The notes beneath the pieces were generated by a model, which was not told where the DNA came from, ran no database searches, and saw only the letters and a program-made list of their open reading frames with translations. The translations under genes were made by a program, and so were the position numbers. A stretch of DNA of 64,000 nucleotides from Dyella terrae (GTDB lineage Bacteria; Pseudomonadota; Gammaproteobacteria; Xanthomonadales; Rhodanobacteraceae), in NCBI RefSeq assembly GCF_022394535.1, contig NZ_CP089414.1, positions 1-64,000 on the forward strand, written 5' to 3'. Position 1 is the stretch's first letter. Every line of letters starts with the position of its first letter. Below are positions 10,082 to 20,304 of this stretch, piece after piece.

Positions 10082-10267
10082 ATGGAAAAACGTCTGCATC
10101 GATCGCTCACGGACAGGAAGATCGCCGGTGTCTGCGGCGGTGTCGCCGAGTACCTTGGCTGGGATTCGACGTTGGTCCGGCTGTTGTGGGTCGTCCTTAC
10201 CCTGCTGGGTGGTTCTGGCGTGCTGATCTACATCGTGTTGTGGATCGTGATGCCCGAAGGCGCCTGA
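10082..10267 (+). CDS. PspC-domain small membrane protein
   Basis: This 61-residue protein consists of one PspC domain: the N-terminal [21 protein letters not shown] followed by a hydrophobic segment, [27 protein letters not shown], about residues 31-57. PspC domains occur in phage-shock envelope-stress proteins, but short stand-alone forms like this are common and their role is not settled. It starts 29 bases after phaC behind AGGGCAGGGGC and has no Psp partners nearby, so a phage-shock function is not implied. Confidence 0.85.
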   Translation: MEKRLHRSLTDRKIAGVCGGVAEYLGWDSTLVRLLWVVLTLLGGSGVLIYIVLWIVMPEGA

Positions 10268-10331
10268 TCATACGGCTGGCGCATTGCTGCGCCGCCGCCT
10301 TTTCTTTCATCGCATCAACCAAAGTTGTTCT

Positions 10332-11345
10332 ATGGACTACGACCGTTACGACCGCATCCGTGCCGTGCAATGGCAGGGTGATCATCTCCGCTTGCTAGAT
10401 CAGCGCCTGCTCCCGCAGGAGGAACGCTGGATCGACTGCACCAATGCTGCCCAGGTCACGCAGGCCATCAAGGATCTCGCCGTGCGCGGCGCGCCGGCCA
10501 TCGGCATTGCCGCTGCCTGGGGCGTGGCATTGGCTGCAAAGCAGGGTGAGGCGCTGGAATCGGCGCTCGCCATGCTTCGGGCAGCGCGCCCCACCGCGGT
10601 CAACCTGATGTGGGCGTTGGATCGCATGAAGGCGCGCATCGCCGCAGGCGCCGATGCCGTCGCGCTAGAGCGCGAAGCTCAGGCGATCCAGGACGAAGAC
10701 CTTGCCGCTAACCGCCACATGGGTGAGCTCGGCGCGGGACTTATCGCTCCACAATCGGGCGTGCTGACCCACTGCAACACGGGCTCGCTCGCCACCGCTG
10801 GTTTTGGCACGGCGCTTGGCGTGATCCGCGCAGGCGTGGCCAGCGGCCGCATCGAGCAGGTGTATGCCGGTGAGACGCGTCCTTGGCAGCAGGGTGCACG
10901 CCTCACCATGTGGGAGCTGGTGCGCGATGGCATTCCTGTCAAGCTCATCGCCGACTCCGCAGCCTCGCACCTGATGCGTTCCGGCGAGGTGCAATGGGTG
11001 ATCGTGGGGGCGGATCGCATTGCCGCGAACGGTGACACCGCCAACAAGATTGGCACCTACCAGCTCGCCATCGCGGCACGCCACCACGGCGTGAAGTTTA
11101 TGGTCGTAGCGCCATCGTCCACAGTCGATATGGCAACGGCGTCGGGGGCAGACATCGAGATTGAGCTGCGTGACCCGGCGGAACTGCTGGCGGTGGCGGG
11201 TCGCCGAGTCGTGGTGGAGGGCGCAGAAGCCTGGAATCCTGTGTTTGATGTGACGCCTGCTGAGCTGATCGATGCGATCGTCACCGAGCGCGGCGTCATC
11301 GAGCGCCCGACCGCACAGGCCATGCAAGCCCTGTTTGGTTCATGA
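10332..11345 (+). CDS. mtnA: S-methyl-5-thioribose-1-phosphate isomerase
   Basis: MtnA converts methylthioribose-1-phosphate to methylthioribulose-1-phosphate in methionine salvage. The 337-residue product has the family marks: [29 protein letters not shown] with catalytic Cys148, [12 protein letters not shown], and [19 protein letters not shown] with catalytic Asp228. The ATG at 10332 is chosen because homology begins at [14 protein letters not shown]; a start 16 codons earlier would add unrelated residues. The stop overlaps the next gene's ATG by four bases. I see no other salvage genes here, so the remaining steps must be elsewhere. mtnA next to gyrA is a familiar arrangement in Xanthomonadales. 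Confidence 0.95.
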   Translation: MDYDRYDRIRAVQWQGDHLRLLDQRLLPQEERWIDCTNAAQVTQAIKDLAVRGAPAIGIAAAWGVALAAKQGEALESALAMLRAARPTAVNLMWALDRMKARIAAGADAVALEREAQAIQDEDLAANRHMGELGAGLIAPQSGVLTHCNTGSLATAGFGTALGVIRAGVASGRIEQVYAGETRPWQQGARLTMWELVRDGIPVKLIADSAASHLMRSGEVQWVIVGADRIAANGDTANKIGTYQLAIAARHHGVKFMVVAPSSTVDMATASGADIEIELRDPAELLAVAGRRVVVEGAEAWNPVFDVTPAELIDAIVTERGVIERPTAQAMQALFGS

Positions 11346-11752
11346 AGCTCTCGCGACAGTTCTTTCTCTTCATGATCGGCGGCGTGATCGGCTTCGTGGT
11401 CGACGCTGGCATCGCGCAGGCATTGGTCACGTGGGGCGACTGGAGTGCGTACTACTCGCGTCTGGTCTCCATTCCGTTGGCTGCCACGGTCACGTGGTGG
11501 TGGAACCGCCGGCAGACGTTTGCCAGCCATGAAAGCGGGCGGGGACTGTTCTCCGAGTGGCTGCACTGGATGGCGCTGATGGGCGTGGGAGCGGTGGTGA
11601 ATTACGGCACCTACGTCGTTCTGTTGATCGTGTTTCCGACGCTTCACCGGTGGCCCGCCATCGCCACGGCCGGGGGCTCTGTCGTCGCCGCAGTGTTCAA
11701 TTTTTCGACAGCCCGCCTGATGCTTTTCAAGGACGCCAAAACGTCCGCGTAA
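11342..11752 (+). CDS. GtrA-like membrane protein
   Basis: A 136-residue protein with four hydrophobic segments (about residues 8-30, 36-55, 74-97 and 103-125). It matches the GtrA/DPMS flippase-like pattern: [20 protein letters not shown] at the start, [12 protein letters not shown] after the second helix, and [12 protein letters not shown] at the end. GtrA-type proteins are thought to move polyprenyl-linked sugars across the inner membrane. The start overlaps the mtnA stop (ATGA), so translation is probably coupled, though no functional link to methionine salvage is evident. No glycosyltransferase lies beside it. Confidence 0.82.
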   Translation: MKLSRQFFLFMIGGVIGFVVDAGIAQALVTWGDWSAYYSRLVSIPLAATVTWWWNRRQTFASHESGRGLFSEWLHWMALMGVGAVVNYGTYVVLLIVFPTLHRWPAIATAGGSVVAAVFNFSTARLMLFKDAKTSA

Positions 11753-11801
11753 ACCATTGATTGATATGGTGAAAATTCTGTGAATCCCACGCCAGACGTG
11801 G

Positions 11802-11807
11802 TACACT
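11802..11807 (+). promoter_or_regulatory. Possible gyrA promoter -10 (TACACT)
   Basis: TACACT lies 85 bases before the gyrA ATG in a 139-base gap. No good -35 hexamer is visible at the right distance (TGTGAA at 11779 is poor). The gap also holds the palindromic CACGCCAGACGTGG, possibly a hairpin. Weak call. Confidence 0.3.
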
Positions 11808-11891
11808 TCACAGGTTGTTTCCAGGCTGCCCGCGCCTACGCTTCAGGGGAGCGCGCAGGGGCCGTTTTTCTTAGATCAGGGAAGCCGATTG

Positions 11892-14486
11892 ATGGCAGAA
11901 CTCGCCAAAGAAGTCATTCGCGTCAACATCGAAGACGAGATGCGTCAGAGCTACCTCGATTACGCCATGAGCGTGATCGTGGGACGCGCCCTTCCAGATG
12001 TTCGCGATGGCTTGAAGCCAGTGCATCGCCGCGTTCTGTTCGCCATGAACGAACTCGGCAATGCATGGAACAAGCCCTATAAGAAATCTGCCCGCGTGGT
12101 CGGTGACGTCATCGGTAAATACCACCCGCACGGCGATTCGTCCGTTTACGACGCCATCGTGCGCATGGCGCAGCCGTTCTCGCTGCGCTACATGCTGGTC
12201 GATGGTCAGGGTAACTTCGGTTCGGTTGACGGCGATAACGCCGCCGCCATGCGATACACCGAAGTGCGCATGTCGCGCCTCACGCAGGAACTGCTCGCCG
12301 ACATCGACAAAGACACCGTCGACTTCGGCCCCAACTACGACGAAAGCGAACACGAACCGCTGGTGCTGCCCACCCGCGTGCCGAACCTGTTGATCAACGG
12401 TTCGGCAGGTATTGCGGTGGGCATGGCCACCAACGTGCCGCCGCACAACCTCACTGAAGTTGTGTCAGCCGTCATTGCCCTGATCGACGAACCGTCGCTG
12501 TCGATCGAAGACTTGATGCACTACATCCCTGGTCCGGATTTCCCGACCGCGGGCATCATCAACGGCTCGTCGGGCATCATCGAGGCGTATCGCACCGGTC
12601 GCGGTCGCATCTTGGTGCGTGCGCGCACCGAGATCGAAACTGAGTCGAACGGGCGCGAGACGATCCTCGTCCACGAGCTGCCATATCAGGTGAACAAGGC
12701 TCGCCTGATCGAAAAGATCGCCGAGCTGGTCAAGGAAAAGAAGCTCGAAGGCATCAGCGAACTGCGCGATGAGTCCGACAAGGACGGCATGCGCGTGGTC
12801 ATCGAAATCCGTCGCGACTCGATGGCCGATGTGGTGTTGAACAACCTGTTCCAGCAGACGCAGTTGCAGGTGACGTTCGGCATCAACATGGTCGCCCTGT
12901 TGGACGGCCAGCCGCGTCTGTTGAACCTCAAGGACATCCTCGAGGCATTCATCCGTCATCGCCGCGAAGTGGTGACGCGCCGTACCATCTTCGATCTGCG
13001 CAAGGCTCGTGCTCGCGCGCACATCCTAGAGGGCCTTACGGTCGCGCTCGCCAACATCGACGAGATGATCGAGCTGATCCGCACTTCGCCGTCGCCGCAG
13101 GAAGCACGTGAGCGCATGCTCGCCCGCAAGTGGGCACCGGGCATGGTGTCCGCGCTGCTCGCTGCGTCCGGTGCCGAAGCGTCGCGTCCGGAAGACATGG
13201 ATCCGCGTGATGGCCTGAAGGCCGACGGTTACCAGCTGTCCGAAGTGCAGGCTCAGGAAATCCTGCAGATGCGCCTGCATCGCCTTACTGGCCTGGAGCA
13301 GGACAAGCTGTCGGACGAATATCGCCAGGTGCTCGAGACCATTCGTGGCCTCATCGAGATTCTGGAAGATCCAGCACGTCTGCTCTCTGTGATCCGCGAT
13401 GAGTTGATTGCAGTGAAGGACGAGTTTGGCGATGAGCGTCGCACCGAGATCCAGCACTCGCAGGAAGATCTCAACGTTCTCGACTTGATCGCACCGGAAG
13501 ACGTTGTGGTCACGCTGTCGCACACCGGTTACGTGAAGCGCCAGCCGGCCAGCACGTATCGTGCGCAGCGTCGTGGCGGCAAGGGCCGTTCGGCCTCCGC
13601 GCTGAAGGACGAGGATTTCGTCGAACAGCTGTGGGTGGTCAACACCCATGACACGCTGCTCACTTTCACCAGCACCGGTCGTGTCTACTGGCTCAACGTG
13701 TACCAGATGCCGGAATCGGGCCCCAACGCACGTGGCAAGCCGATGGTGAACCTGCTGCCGCTGGGCCAGGGCGAGAAGGTGCAGGCTGTGCTGCCGGTGC
13801 GCGAATACACCGAAGACCAGTTTGTGTTTTTCGCCACCAAGCAGGGCACGGTGAAGAAGACGCCGCTGACCGAATTCGCCTTCCAGTTGCAGAAGGGCAA
13901 GATCGCCATCAACCTCGACGAGGGCGATGCGCTGGTCAACGTCGCGCTAACCGACGGCAACAGTGATGTGCTGTTGTTCGCATCGAATGGCAAGACGGTG
14001 CGCTTCGATGAGTCGGAAGTGCGTTCGATGGGCCGTACGGCCACCGGCGTGCGTGGCATGAAGCTGGCTGAAGGAGCCGAAGTGGTTTCGCTGATCGTGG
14101 CGGCCGAGGGCGACATCCTCACCGCGACTCAGCGTGGCTACGGCAAGCGCACCATGCTCGACGAGTTCCCGAAGAAGGGGCGTGGCACGCAAGGCGTCAT
14201 CGGCATCCAGTGCTCTGAGCGCAATGGCACGCTGGTCGCTGCGATTCAAGCCAACGAAGCCCACGAGCTGATGCTGATCTCCGACCAGGGCACGCTGGTA
14301 CGTACCCGCGTGGCCGAAGTCTCGCAGCTCAGCCGCAACACGCAGGGCGTGACGCTGATTCGCCTGCCGTCTGACGAGAAGCTAGTGAGCGTGGTCCGTC
14401 TCGATGCGGAGGTGGAGAACGGTGAAGGCGAGGGCGAAGAGGGCCCGGTCGACACTGCTCCGGACACGCCCGCCAACGGCGATTGA
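11892..14486 (+). CDS. gyrA: DNA gyrase subunit A
   Basis: GyrA is the breakage-reunion subunit of the gyrase that introduces negative supercoils. The product has 864 residues, with the winged-helix and tower domains, catalytic Tyr122 in [11 protein letters not shown], and six-bladed C-terminal beta-pinwheel repeats (for example [20 protein letters not shown], the GyrA-box region). Numbering of the quinolone-resistance region matches Escherichia coli: Ser83 and Asp87 are both present, the susceptible form. Ser84 replaces Ala84. The C-terminus is acidic ([13 protein letters not shown]). The ATG at 11892 is used; a TTG directly before it would add one residue. A terminator follows 20 bases after the stop. 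Confidence 0.97.
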   Translation: MAELAKEVIRVNIEDEMRQSYLDYAMSVIVGRALPDVRDGLKPVHRRVLFAMNELGNAWNKPYKKSARVVGDVIGKYHPHGDSSVYDAIVRMAQPFSLRYMLVDGQGNFGSVDGDNAAAMRYTEVRMSRLTQELLADIDKDTVDFGPNYDESEHEPLVLPTRVPNLLINGSAGIAVGMATNVPPHNLTEVVSAVIALIDEPSLSIEDLMHYIPGPDFPTAGIINGSSGIIEAYRTGRGRILVRARTEIETESNGRETILVHELPYQVNKARLIEKIAELVKEKKLEGISELRDESDKDGMRVVIEIRRDSMADVVLNNLFQQTQLQVTFGINMVALLDGQPRLLNLKDILEAFIRHRREVVTRRTIFDLRKARARAHILEGLTVALANIDEMIELIRTSPSPQEARERMLARKWAPGMVSALLAASGAEASRPEDMDPRDGLKADGYQLSEVQAQEILQMRLHRLTGLEQDKLSDEYRQVLETIRGLIEILEDPARLLSVIRDELIAVKDEFGDERRTEIQHSQEDLNVLDLIAPEDVVVTLSHTGYVKRQPASTYRAQRRGGKGRSASALKDEDFVEQLWVVNTHDTLLTFTSTGRVYWLNVYQMPESGPNARGKPMVNLLPLGQGEKVQAVLPVREYTEDQFVFFATKQGTVKKTPLTEFAFQLQKGKIAINLDEGDALVNVALTDGNSDVLLFASNGKTVRFDESEVRSMGRTATGVRGMKLAEGAEVVSLIVAAEGDILTATQRGYGKRTMLDEFPKKGRGTQGVIGIQCSERNGTLVAAIQANEAHELMLISDQGTLVRTRVAEVSQLSRNTQGVTLIRLPSDEKLVSVVRLDAEVENGEGEGEEGPVDTAPDTPANGD

Positions 14487-14505
14487 TCGCCCGTCATCGG
14501 TACTG

Positions 14506-14537
14506 AAAGAAACCCGGCACAGGCCGGGTTTCTTTTT
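14506..14537 (+). terminator. Rho-independent terminator after gyrA
   Basis: The stem GAAACCCGGC / GCCGGGTTTC (14509-14518 and 14523-14532) has loop ACAG and is followed by five T. It lies between gyrA and the convergent DUF427 gene; read on the other strand it also forms a hairpin with A/T flanks. Confidence 0.9.
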
Positions 14538-14545
14538 GCCCCAAG

Positions 14546-14926
14546 TCAGCCGGGCGTGACCTCGACGGCGTCGACGCGAGAGCTGTAGAACGCCAGATGG
14601 TCCTTGATGGCAACAACCGCATCGTAGGGATGTTCATACGTCCATACGGCATTTGTGCCGCGCTCGCCGGCCGACGGAATGCTGTAGTACGAGCAATCGC
14701 CCTTGTAGGGGCAGTAGGTGTGGTGGTCCGTACGTTCCAGCAGGGCCATGTCCACATCCTTGCGCGGTATGTAGTGCACCACGGGATAGGACGCTTCCTT
14801 CAGGCTCAGCGAGGCGCGGGTGTCGGCCACCACGCTCCCGGCGACACGCACAACGATGTGGTCGGTACTCGGCGTTACTGTGATCGGATGGTCGGGTCCA
14901 GGAATACGCTGCTCTTTTGTACTCAT
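14546..14926 (-). CDS. DUF427 domain-containing protein
   Basis: A 126-residue protein of the DUF427 family, a small beta-rich fold of unknown biochemical role. Visible family features are VRVAGSVVADTRASLSLKEASYPVVHYIPRKDV, then the TYCPYKGDCSYYSI core and VWTYEHPYDAV, ending KDHLAFYSSRVDAVEV. The CPYKG(D/T) motif is diagnostic. It converges on gyrA and shares a terminator region with it. The next minus-strand gene ends 80 bases upstream of its start, so it may be transcribed with it or alone. Confidence 0.88.
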   Translation of the reverse strand: MSTKEQRIPGPDHPITVTPSTDHIVVRVAGSVVADTRASLSLKEASYPVVHYIPRKDVDMALLERTDHHTYCPYKGDCSYYSIPSAGERGTNAVWTYEHPYDAVVAIKDHLAFYSSRVDAVEVTPG

Positions 14927-15006
14927 GTCGATGACTCCCGTTGCCGTATGTCCGGAGCGCGGACGCTACGCTATGCCGTGGCAAGGAACGGTGGAGAGGG
15001 ACTCTT

Positions 15007-17023
15007 TCATGGTGTGAAGCCAACGGTTTGCCATAGCGGTGCGGGCTCGTACACGGCGCCGCCGGCGATGGTCTTGTCCACCTTGCGGGTGTTGTGGATG
15101 TCAGCGAGCGGATCGCCGTCGAGCAACACCATGTCGGCGCGCTTGCCGACGGTGATCGTGCCAAGCTCTTTGTCCAGCCCCATGAAGCGTGCGGGCACAC
15201 TCGTCGCAGCCTGTAGTGCCTCCATCGGAGTGAAGCCCGCCTGCACATAGATCTCCAGCTCTCGGTGGAGCGAGTACCCGGGAATGGCCTGGTCCGTGCC
15301 TGCCACGATTTGCAGGCCCTGCCGATGCAGTTCACGCAGCACGGTGAACATGTCCTTGTAATACTCGCTTGCCCGGGCCGCGCGCTCTGGGGGGAACCCC
15401 GGGGGCGTCTAGCGCCGTCGCAAGCGACGGCGGCAAATGCGTCACGCCGGGCTCAAGGCTGGACAACGGCGTGGTGCCGGGGTGCATCCAGATTTCGTAC
15501 AGCGCGATCGTGTCGTCGAACACGGTGTGGTGCTGCTTATAGAGGGCCAACTCATCGGTTACCTTGGCGTTGCTCAGATCCAGTGGCGGCAGCGGTTTGT
15601 CTGGTGCCACGTCGATGAAGCCACGCGTGACGAAATCGATGTGATTGATGCTGTCGTAGCCCGCCTTGACCACTTCCGGCGCGGTCATGCCGAAGGGCAC
15701 ATGGCCGGTGACCGTCATGCCGAGTCGATGCGTTTCTGCCGCAATGACTGGCACCAGTTCGGGCTTCATGCTGCTGTAGATCTTGATCTGGCGGGCGCCC
15801 ACCTGTTTGTAGCGCTGCACAACGGCGATAGCCTCGGCGGGCGTATCTGCCGTGACGGCACCCAGCGTCTTGGGGCCCGTGCTGTCCACCAGGCCGGCGA
15901 TGAGAATCCGCGGGCCGATGCCGTGCCCCAGGTCCAGTGCGTCACGCACGGACGTGATGAAGTCGAACTCGTTGCCGCAGTCGCGCACCGTGGTGACGCC
16001 TGATGCGAGATATACCGGACCCCATTCCACCTGCTCGTAGTGAGCATGCATGTCCCACAGGCCGGGGATGAGGAATTTGCCCGACCCGTCGAGCACGCTG
16101 TACCCCGTGAGGGACGCGGGTGTCTGCTTCTGGTCAGGCAAGATGCGTGCGATGACGCCATCATCCACGAGCACCGTGGCATCTCGGCGTGGCGGGGCGC
16201 CCGTGCCGTCGATCAAGGTGACATGGGTAATCGCCAATCGTTTTGCCGGAGGTCTGCGCGCGTTGGCGCCCAAGCGCGCGAGCGATGCGAGACTGTCGTT
16301 GGCGGCGCGCTGGATGAAGGCGCCGAGGGCGGGCTCATACGATTGGCGCACGGCCTCGAAGTGGTCTTCTTCCGCGTCGCGGGTGACCAGCGCGATGAGC
16401 TTGCCGTCGTCGTCCATCCACAGCGTTTCCGAGCCCCATGCCAGGCCAGTCACTTCATAGCCGTGCAAGGTCGTGGAACGCCCCGCCACGTTGACTTGCA
16501 GGTCCGTCGTGGGCGTCACATGGATGGGCTCGCCGGGCGGTGCGTCGATGCGTGCTGGCTTGCCCTTGGCCAGCCAGAACCGCATCAGCATCTGCTGCAT
16601 GGCCACTGGCGAATAGCCGTCCATCAGAAAGGTGTGCTCGTTCGCGGCGAACGTCTTGTGTTCATCGCCGCGTTTAAGCCCGATCTGTTGCTGCGTGGAG
16701 TTGAGCGTGAACTCGTCGTGCAATTCCGAGAAGCGCGAGGATTTTCCATCGGTCTTCAGCGACAGAGGATGGGCATCGTCCTTCGCCTGATAGACGGTCT
16801 TCAGCGGCACGGCGGTGCCACGATCGGTGAACTTGAAATCGGAAGTGAGTGTTAGTTGTCCGGCGTCGCGATGGATCGCGTAGCGCTCCTCGCCAATGGC
16901 TCGGGCGAACTTGTGCAGGACGAAAGTACCCTGTTCATCGGGTACCGCAACTTGTGCGTGGGAGGCCTGCACAAGAAACAGTGGGGCGAGAAGACCAAGG
17001 GAGCGGAGGGACGCTTGCTGCAT
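15007..17023 (-). pseudogene. Secreted amidohydrolase, apparent frameshift in a G/C tract
   Basis: A metal-dependent amidohydrolase of the imidazolonepropionase-like group, exported by the signal peptide MQQASLRSLGLLAPLFLVQASHA. An N-terminal region of unknown function (to about residue 270) precedes the hydrolase domain: the HAHYE metal pair, a probable Lys ligand in RQIKIYSSMK, then HVPFG, HIDF, and in the last part the GTDQAIPG aspartate and GKRADMVLLDGDPL end. The reading frame breaks between 15389 and 15405, inside G6-AA-C4-G5; shifting one base restores the protein to the stop at 15007. Homopolymer runs like this are typical sequencing-error sites, so the gene may be intact in the organism. 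Substrate unknown. Confidence 0.8.
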
Positions 17024-17110
17024 AGGAACTCCACGGCATGAAAGGCGGTTGGAGCACGACAACGTGAAGCGAACGAACGGTGACTGGCAGGAAAGGCGGT
17101 GCGTGACGTC

Positions 17111-17136
17111 GGATGATGCGCGGTGGCGCATCATCC
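17111..17136 (-). terminator. Hairpin after the peroxiredoxin gene
   Basis: A perfect 11-base stem (GGATGATGCGC, 17111-17121 and 17126-17136) with a four-base loop lies 11 bases past the peroxiredoxin stop on the minus strand. There is no T-run, so it may be a 3' stabilising hairpin rather than a true terminator. Confidence 0.45.
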
Positions 17137-17147
17137 CGTCAGGCCCA

Positions 17148-17630
17148 TTAGTTGGGGATCTGTTCCAGCATGGCTTCAGCCATCGAGACGCGGAACTCGC
17201 CCGGTGCTTCGACCTGCAATTGCTTCACTACGCCGTTCTCGGCGTACAGCGCAAAGCGCCTGGCGCGTAGGCCCATGCCGTAGTTGCTGCCATCCAGGTC
17301 CAGTCCCAAGGCCTTGGTGAAGTTGCCGTTGCCGTCCGCGAGCATCAGCAGTTCCGGCGGAACGTTCTGGGAAGCCGCCCAAGCCTGCATGACGTAGGCA
17401 TCGTTCACTGCCAGGCACATCACGTCGACGCCGCGCTCCTTGAACTGGACAAACTGCTGCACGTAGCCCGGCAGGTGTCGGTTGGAGCAGGTGGGGGTGA
17501 AGGCACCAGGCACCGCGAACAGCACCACCTTCCGGTTTGCGAAAAGGGCGCCGGTCTGGGCCTGCTCGATGCCGTTGCCAACGACGCGGATTTCGACGTC
17601 GGGCAGGGTGTCGCCGACCTGGATGCTCAT
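17148..17630 (-). CDS. Peroxiredoxin, Prx5-type
   Basis: A 160-residue thiol peroxidase of the Prx5/AhpE-like redoxin group, which reduces hydrogen peroxide and organic peroxides in the cytosol. The start VGDTLPDVEIRVV and the active-site segment VPGAFTPTCSNRHLPGYV are typical, with peroxidatic Cys48 in the PxxxTxxC motif. No glutaredoxin domain is fused. GSNYGMGLRARRFALY follows the Prx5 pattern. A second cysteine (Cys73) may or may not be a resolving residue. The gene is divergent from the CbpA gene across a 220-base gap; no OxyR gene or clear OxyR site was seen. Confidence 0.92.
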   Translation of the reverse strand: MSIQVGDTLPDVEIRVVGNGIEQAQTGALFANRKVVLFAVPGAFTPTCSNRHLPGYVQQFVQFKERGVDVMCLAVNDAYVMQAWAASQNVPPELLMLADGNGNFTKALGLDLDGSNYGMGLRARRFALYAENGVVKQLQVEAPGEFRVSMAEAMLEQIPN

Positions 17631-17854
17631 GGAAGTCGTGCCTGTGAGGTAGGAGAGCAGCGATCCTAGCGCCAGTGGTGGTCATTGTCGCCTTGAATCA
17701 CGCGGTTTTCGCACCCATTTGGCTGACCATAGAGAGGGTGGCAACGCGTTGCCACGCATCACCGATACAAGTCGGGCGACCTTAACGACAGGCAGGTGGG
17801 GCACCATGATTCCCGCCTCGCCAGTACGGGCGGGGAGATTGCCGGGGAGTGGCT

Positions 17855-18757
17855 GTGGAATTCAAAGACTATTACGACATTCTTGGCGTCAAGCCGGAGG
17901 CCAGCGAGACCGAAATTAAGTCCGCTTACCGCAAGCTAGCCAAGAAATACCATCCTGACCGCAACAAAGAGGCGGGTGCGGAGGAGAAATTCAAGGCAAT
18001 CAACGAAGCCAACGAAGTGCTTCGCGATACCGAAAAGCGCCGCTCGTACGATGAACTACGCGCCGGCGGTTACCGCGGCGGCGAACAGTTCCGGCCACCG
18101 CCGGGCTGGGGACAGGGTCACGGTCACGATTTCGGCGGCGATGGCGGCGGCGACTTCAGCGATTTCTTCGAGAGCCTGTTTGGGCGTGGCGCGGCCCCCG
18201 GTCATCGTGGGCCGCCGCGTGCGCGCCGTGGCGGCGACGTGCACGCACACGTACAGATCGACCTGCAGACGGCTTTCGATGGTGGTAAGACCCGCCTGGC
18301 TCTGCAGGACGGCAGCGGCGGCGAGCGCGTGCTGGAGGTAAAGATTCCGGCCGGCATCCAGCCGGGCCAGGTCATCCGCCTGGCAGGGCAGGGCCATAGC
18401 GGCTCAGGCGGTGCGCCCAACGGCGATCTACTGCTGGAAGTGGGCATCCGTGACGATGCGCGTTTCCGCCTGGACGGTCGCAACGTGTTGCACGTGCTGC
18501 CCATCGCGCCGTGGGAAGCCGCTCTGGGCGCGACGCTGCCAGTGCCGACGCTTGCTGGCGCGGTGGATCTGCGCATTCCGGCGGGCTCGCAATCGGGCCG
18601 CAAGCTTCGCCTGAAGGGGCGCGGGCTGCCGGGGGCGCATCCGGGTGATCAGCTGGTAGAGCTGTCCATCCGTGCACCACTGGCAGATACCGATGGCCAG
18701 AAGAAAGCCTACGAGGCCCTGCGCGAGCAGTTCGGCGACTACGATCCTCGCCGCTGA
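17855..18757 (+). CDS. cbpA: CbpA-type DnaJ co-chaperone
   Basis: A DnaJ-family protein of about 300 residues that stimulates DnaK. The J domain occupies residues 1-70 ([22 protein letters not shown] motif in KKYHPDRN). A Gly/Phe-rich linker follows ([15 protein letters not shown]), then two C-terminal substrate-binding barrels; the cysteine-rich zinc domain of true DnaJ is absent, which makes it CbpA-like. I chose the GTG at 17855 because the ribosome site GGGGA is about eight bases upstream and the protein then begins MEFKDYY, as CbpA does; a GTG two codons earlier is too close to that site. No cbpM follows. It ends at a bidirectional terminator. Confidence 0.88.
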   Translation: MEFKDYYDILGVKPEASETEIKSAYRKLAKKYHPDRNKEAGAEEKFKAINEANEVLRDTEKRRSYDELRAGGYRGGEQFRPPPGWGQGHGHDFGGDGGGDFSDFFESLFGRGAAPGHRGPPRARRGGDVHAHVQIDLQTAFDGGKTRLALQDGSGGERVLEVKIPAGIQPGQVIRLAGQGHSGSGGAPNGDLLLEVGIRDDARFRLDGRNVLHVLPIAPWEAALGATLPVPTLAGAVDLRIPAGSQSGRKLRLKGRGLPGAHPGDQLVELSIRAPLADTDGQKKAYEALREQFGDYDPRR

Positions 18758-18767
18758 GCGAACGCAT

Positions 18768-18807
18768 GCAACGAAAAACGGCGCCAAACGGCGCCGTTTT
18801 TCGTTGC
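18768..18807. terminator. Bidirectional terminator between cbpA and the response regulator
   Basis: Perfect 18-base inverted repeat (18768-18785 and 18790-18807) around AAAC. The stem contains GGCGCC with AAAAA on one side and TTTTT on the other, so it reads as a terminator on both strands for the two convergent genes. Confidence 0.92.
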
Positions 18808-18821
18808 AATGAAACTGCGCC

Positions 18822-19187
18822 TCAAACGGGCAGCAATTCCTTCAGTGTGGTGACCAGCTCATCTTCCCGGATCGGCTTGGTGACGTAGGCCTTCGCGCCC
18901 TGGCGCAGGCCCCACACCTTGTCGGTTTCCTGGTCTTTCGTTGTCACCAGCACGACCGGAATGTGCTGCGTGTCCGGGTCTTTGCTGATGGTGCGGGTCG
19001 CCTGGAAACCGTTGAGGTTCGGCATAACCACGTCCATCAGGATCAGGTCGGGGCGTTCGCGCCTCGCCGCTTCGACACCGGCAGCGCCATCCTCGGCGGT
19101 CAGCGCTTCATGCCCGAGCTTTTCGACGATGCGCTTGATGCCCAACAGCTGAGACGGCGAATCGTCGACGATCAGGATGCGTGCCAT
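18822..19187 (-). CDS. pilH: Single-domain response regulator, PilH-like
   Basis: A CheY-like receiver of 121 residues with no output domain. Asp11 and Asp12 (IVDDSPSQ), phospho-acceptor Asp52 (ILMDVVMPNLNGFQATR), Thr (VTTKDQ) and Lys (AYVTKPI) are present. The sequence resembles PilH of the Pil-Chp system, which governs twitching motility and the type IV pilus motors. No pilG, pilI, pilJ or chpA gene is adjacent, so the gene is an orphan here and the PilH assignment rests on similarity alone. It ends at the bidirectional terminator shared with cbpA. Confidence 0.75.
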   Translation of the reverse strand: MARILIVDDSPSQLLGIKRIVEKLGHEALTAEDGAAGVEAARRERPDLILMDVVMPNLNGFQATRTISKDPDTQHIPVVLVTTKDQETDKVWGLRQGAKAYVTKPIREDELVTTLKELLPV

Positions 19188-19259
19188 AAGGTGGAGTTCC
19201 CCTTGTTGTTTCGTTGGATTCTATGACGTGGCCGCGATGCTTCCAAGTTGAGCGAACGC

Positions 19260-20267
19260 TCAGCTTGCGCCACCTATACGTACCACGGTACGACCAAACG
19301 ATTCACCGGCCAACATGCGCGAAAACACGTCAGGCAATTGCTCCATGGTGACTTCGCGGGTGGCGATGCGCTCAAGATGTTGCGGCTTCCAGTCCCCGGA
19401 GAGGCGCTCCCACACCCGGTCGCGGATGTCGCGGGCGGTGCCTGAGGACGCGATGCCGAGCAGGCTGGCGCCACGGATGATGAAAGGCATGACCGTGGTT
19501 TCCAGGCCGATGCCACCTGCATTGCCGCAGATAGCGACATTGCCGTAGGGCGCAACGAGTGGCAGCAGCCCGGCCAGCATGGCGCCGCCAACGTTATCCA
19601 GCGCACCGCCAAAGCGCGCTGAATCCATCGGTTTGCCGCTGAAGGAGAGCTGGTGGCGGTCGATGCATTCGGCCGCGCCCAGGTCGCGCAGGAAGTCGAA
19701 GTGCGAGGCCTTGCCGCTGATGGCGTGCACGGCATAGCCGGCGCGCGTGAAGATGTCGATAGCCAGCATGCCCACGCCGCCGGTAGCGCCCGTCACCGCA
19801 ATGGGGCCATGGGCAGGCGTTTGACGATTGTCTTCCATGCGCAGCAGTGCGAGCGCGGCCGTAAAGCCGGCCGTACCGATGACCATGCCGTCGCGCAGGC
19901 TCAACCCCTTGGGCAGGCGGATGGTCCAGGCCGAGGGCAGTCGTACGTACTCGCCGTAGCCGCCGTCGCGCGTTTCGGACAAGCCGCTGCCTGTGCACAG
20001 CACGGCATCACCTTCCTTGTAGGCCGGATCGGTGGAGGCCACGACAGTGCCAGCGACGTCGATGCCGCCGTTGAGCGGGTACTGGCGGAGGATCTTGCCT
20101 TTACCGGTTCCGGCGAGCGCGTCTTTGTAGTTAACGGAGGAATAGGCGACCTGGACCAGTACTTCGCCGGGGCTCAGTGCGTCCGCGTCGATAGTTTCCA
20201 GCGCGCCGCGATAGCCGGCGTCGTCGTTATGGATGCGGAAAGCGCGAAAGGCGCTCGGTGTACTCAT
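19260..20267 (-). CDS. YhdH/YhfP-type NADPH-dependent oxidoreductase
   Basis: A 335-residue zinc-free MDR-family reductase, of the YhdH (acrylyl-CoA reductase-like) branch. It has the GroES-like N-terminal half (VLVQVAYSSVNYKDALAGTGKGKI; PLNGGIDVAGTVV), the branch-typical GYGEYVRLP and GTAGFTAALAL, and the nucleotide-binding VTGATGGVGMLAIDI. The end GESFGRTVVRIG is conserved. The ATG at 20267 begins MSTPSAFRAFRI; a longer frame upstream overlaps the LOG gene and matches nothing. It lies 37 bases downstream of the LOG-family gene, and the two are probably one transcript. The natural substrate is uncertain. Confidence 0.88.
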   Translation of the reverse strand: MSTPSAFRAFRIHNDDAGYRGALETIDADALSPGEVLVQVAYSSVNYKDALAGTGKGKILRQYPLNGGIDVAGTVVASTDPAYKEGDAVLCTGSGLSETRDGGYGEYVRLPSAWTIRLPKGLSLRDGMVIGTAGFTAALALLRMEDNRQTPAHGPIAVTGATGGVGMLAIDIFTRAGYAVHAISGKASHFDFLRDLGAAECIDRHQLSFSGKPMDSARFGGALDNVGGAMLAGLLPLVAPYGNVAICGNAGGIGLETTVMPFIIRGASLLGIASSGTARDIRDRVWERLSGDWKPQHLERIATREVTMEQLPDVFSRMLAGESFGRTVVRIGGAS

Positions 20268-20304
20268 GGCCAATCTCTTTATCGTTGCGCGTGAAACCGA
20301 CGGA

